Part shown: in pieces, positions 61,861-64,000 of the stretch
How positions within the stretch are numbered: position 1 is the stretch's first letter
How the letters are laid out: each line of letters begins with the position of its first letter
Position numbers and translations under genes: made by a program
Notes under the pieces: model-generated
The model's database searches: none
The model's input: the letters and a program-made list of their open reading frames with translations, nothing else
Told to the model about the DNA's origin: nothing
Assembly (NCBI RefSeq): GCF_900101625.1
Contig: NZ_FMYZ01000012.1
Location: 62,001-126,000, forward strand
Direction of reading: 5' to 3'
DNA length: 64,000 bases
Source: Cupriavidus sp. YR651
Lineage (GTDB): Bacteria > Pseudomonadota > Gammaproteobacteria > Burkholderiales > Burkholderiaceae

Positions 61861-63366
61861 ATGCATTCCGCCGAAATTCCCAGCATTCCGCTGCTCATCA
61901 ATGGTGAGTTCGTCCAGTCGCGCACGTCGGAGTGGCGTGATGTTGTAAACCCTGCGAACCAGCAGGTGCTGGCCCGCGTGCCGCTGGCGACCGCTGACGA
62001 AGTTGCCGCCGCCGTGGCAGCCGCGCAGACGGCTTTCGCTTCCTGGCGGAAGACGCCGATCGGCACGCGCGCACGGATCTTCCTCAAGTACCAGGAGCTC
62101 ATTCGCGCCAATATGAAGTCGCTTGCCGCGACGCTGACCGCCGAGCAAGGCAAGACACTGGCCGATGCCGAAGGCGACGTATTCCGCGGACTCGAAGTCG
62201 TCGAGCATGCCGCGGCCATTGGCAATCTGCAGCTCGGAGAGCTGGCGCACAACGTGGCGTCCGGCGTGGACACCTATACGCGCCTGCAGCCGCTCGGTGT
62301 TTGTGCCGGCATCACGCCGTTCAATTTTCCGGCCATGATTCCCCTGTGGATGTTCCCGATGGCCATCGCCTGCGGCAATACATTCGTGCTCAAGCCGTCG
62401 GAGCAGGACCCGATGGTGACCATGCAACTGGTGGAGCTGGCATTGCAAGCGGGGATTCCAAAGGGTGTTCTCAACGTCGTGCACGGCGCGGCCGATGTGG
62501 TGAACATGATCTGCGATCACCCGGATATCAAGGCCATTTCGTTCGTCGGTTCGACGAAGGTCGGGACGCATGTGTATGAGCGCGCTTCGCTTGCGGGCAA
62601 GCGCGTGCAGTGCATGATGGGCGCAAAGAATCACGCCATCGTGCTGCCCGACGCGCACAAGGAGCAGACGCTCAATGCGCTGGCGGGCGCCGCGTTCGGC
62701 GCGGCCGGCCAACGATGCATGGCTGTCTCGGTGGTGGTGCTCGTCGGCGACGCCAATCGCTGGGTACCGGATCTCGTGGCGAAGACCAGGACGCTGAAGA
62801 TCGGGCCGGGACAGAACAATCCCGATGTGGGGCCCGTGATCTCGCGCCATGCCAGGACACGGATCGAAGGCCTGATCGCGCAAGGCGTCGAGGAGGGCGC
62901 GACGCTGGAACTCGATGGGCGCATGCCGGAACTGCCCGGCGGCCTGGCGGAAGGCAATTTCATCGCGCCGACGATTTTCTCGGGAGTGCGCCCGGGAATG
63001 GCGATCTACGATCAGGAGGTGTTCGGTCCCGTGCTTGCGGTGGTGGGCGCCGATACGCTGGACGAAGCGATCGCACTCGTCAACGCCAATCCGAACGGCA
63101 ACGGCGTCGCAGTATTCACGCAGTCCGGCGCGGCGGCGCGCAAGTTCGAGGAAGAGATCGACGTCGGACAGGTCGGCATCAACGTGCCGATCCCAGTGCC
63201 CGTGCCGATGTTTTCGTTCACCGGTTCGCGTGCGTCCAAGCTGGGCGATCTCGGGCCCTACGGCAAGCAGGCGGTGCTGTTCTATACGCAGACGAAGACC
63301 ATCACATCGCGCTGGTTCGAGGACGACGTTTCCACCGGCGTCAACACAACCATCCGGCTGCAGTAG
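61861..63366 (+). CDS. mmsA: CoA-acylating methylmalonate-semialdehyde dehydrogenase MmsA
   Basis: Aldehyde dehydrogenase of 501 residues that converts (methyl)malonate semialdehyde to propionyl-CoA or acetyl-CoA in valine and inositol breakdown. The class-specific FNFPAMIPLWMFPMAIACGN is near residues 157-176 and the catalytic Cys is C285 in AAGQRCMAVSV. The motif VQCMMGAKNHAIVLPDA precedes it, and FTGSRASKLGDLGPYGKQAV lies near the C-terminus. It opens an operon with an acyl-CoA dehydrogenase 14 bases downstream. Confidence 0.95.
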   Translation: MHSAEIPSIPLLINGEFVQSRTSEWRDVVNPANQQVLARVPLATADEVAAAVAAAQTAFASWRKTPIGTRARIFLKYQELIRANMKSLAATLTAEQGKTLADAEGDVFRGLEVVEHAAAIGNLQLGELAHNVASGVDTYTRLQPLGVCAGITPFNFPAMIPLWMFPMAIACGNTFVLKPSEQDPMVTMQLVELALQAGIPKGVLNVVHGAADVVNMICDHPDIKAISFVGSTKVGTHVYERASLAGKRVQCMMGAKNHAIVLPDAHKEQTLNALAGAAFGAAGQRCMAVSVVVLVGDANRWVPDLVAKTRTLKIGPGQNNPDVGPVISRHARTRIEGLIAQGVEEGATLELDGRMPELPGGLAEGNFIAPTIFSGVRPGMAIYDQEVFGPVLAVVGADTLDEAIALVNANPNGNGVAVFTQSGAAARKFEEEIDVGQVGINVPIPVPVPMFSFTGSRASKLGDLGPYGKQAVLFYTQTKTITSRWFEDDVSTGVNTTIRLQ

Positions 63367-63380
63367 CAGGGAAGCCGGCG

Positions 63381-64000
63381 ATGGACTTCGACCTGAACGA
63401 GGATCAGCTCGCCTTCCAGCACACGGCGCGCGAATTCGCCGAACACGAATTCGCGCCCTTTGCGGCCGAGTGGGACGAGGCTCGGCATTTTCCGCGCGAT
63501 GCGATCCGCAAATCCGGTGAACTGGGCTTCTGCGGGCTCTATGTGCCGGCGGAATTTGGCGGCGTGGGATTGTCGAGGCTTGACGCGACCATTGTTTTCG
63601 AGGAGCTGGCGAGCATCTGCCCATCCACAACGGGATTCATCACGATCCACAACATGGCGACCTGGATGGTGACCACGTTCGGCTCGCAGGAGCTTGCGGC
63701 GTACTGGGGGCCACGTCTTGCCAGCGGCAGCGCACTGGCATCGTATTGCCTGACGGAGCCCGGGGCCGGGTCTGATGCGGCATCGCTGCGCACCACGGCG
63801 CGCATGGAACGCGATGGCTTTGTGGTGAATGGCAGCAAGTCGTTCATTTCGGGCGCAGGGGAGACGGACGTGCTGGTTCTCATGGCACGCACGGGCGGAC
63901 CCGGCGCGCCGGGCGTTTCCGCGCTGCTGGTTCCGGCGGACAGCCCGGGTATCCAGTATGGAAAGAAGGAAACCAAGATGGGCTGGAACAGCCAGCCAAC
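63381..64000 (+). CDS. Acyl-CoA dehydrogenase (3' end outside window)
   Basis: First 206 residues of an FAD-dependent acyl-CoA dehydrogenase. The N-terminal helical domain begins MDFDLNEDQLAFQHTAREFA. The FAD/substrate motif YCLTEPGAGSDAASL is near residues 117-131 and the following FVVNGSKSFISGAGE is typical. Its place after mmsA suggests isobutyryl-CoA dehydrogenase in valine breakdown, but the catalytic Glu and C-terminal domain are not in the window. GGGAAG precedes the ATG. Confidence 0.92.
   Translation, partial: MDFDLNEDQLAFQHTAREFAEHEFAPFAAEWDEARHFPRDAIRKSGELGFCGLYVPAEFGGVGLSRLDATIVFEELASICPSTTGFITIHNMATWMVTTFGSQELAAYWGPRLASGSALASYCLTEPGAGSDAASLRTTARMERDGFVVNGSKSFISGAGETDVLVLMARTGGPGAPGVSALLVPADSPGIQYGKKETKMGWNSQP

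Overview
The window is GC-rich, densely coding DNA from a motile Gram-negative bacterium. The flagellar and chemotaxis gene set, B12-riboswitch leader, ScfR-type regulator, 2-methylcitrate genes and monomeric isocitrate dehydrogenase fit a Burkholderiaceae beta-proteobacterium, most likely Cupriavidus or a close relative. This assignment comes from protein resemblance and gene order only. No rRNA, tRNA, CRISPR array, integrase or intact insertion sequence was seen.

The flagellar regulon lies in three blocks. (1) cheB (cut by the left edge)-cheY-cheZ at 1-1.7 kb, closed by a strong terminator. (2) flhB-flhA-flhF-flhG-fliA-flhE at 15.1-23.0 kb: export gate, polar placement and number control, sigma-28 and FlhE. 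(3) flgN-flgM-flgA (minus) and flgBCDEFGHIJ-flgKL (plus) at 32.3-45.2 kb: rod, hook, rings and hook-associated proteins, plus the anti-sigma factor and chaperone. Sigma-28-type promoters are visible before flgM and flgK. Two stretches of non-flagellar genes separate the blocks. The 1.7-15 kb stretch has an M20 peptidase, a sulfonate-type binding protein, a split YeeE/YedE sulfur transporter, a glutathione transferase, a thioredoxin-like protein, an OmpR/EnvZ-type pair, a hydrolase, a YceH-like protein, a hybrid kinase and an SDR. The 23-32 kb stretch has icd, YihY, an isochorismatase-family protein, LysE, FUSC, an SDR and rtcB.

From about 45.2 to 56.3 kb the DNA looks accessory and patched. 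It holds a prpD next to a frameshifted prpF tail, an amidase and TetR cassette with twin palindromic operators over its promoter, a truncated DUF302 gene, and an unrecognised cluster on the minus strand. That cluster has a soluble histidine kinase, a NarL-type regulator, two full-length paralogous proteins of 453 and 412 residues, two small proteins of 87 and 71 residues, and two LuxR-type HTH ORFs in different frames. It is the best candidate here for an undescribed system.

The right end (56.3-64 kb) starts with a cobalamin riboswitch ahead of a siderophore-type TonB receptor and a PepSY membrane protein. A ScfR-type regulator then faces a valine/propionyl catabolic operon (mmsA and an acyl-CoA dehydrogenase cut by the window end), with repeated TTCACA half-sites between them.
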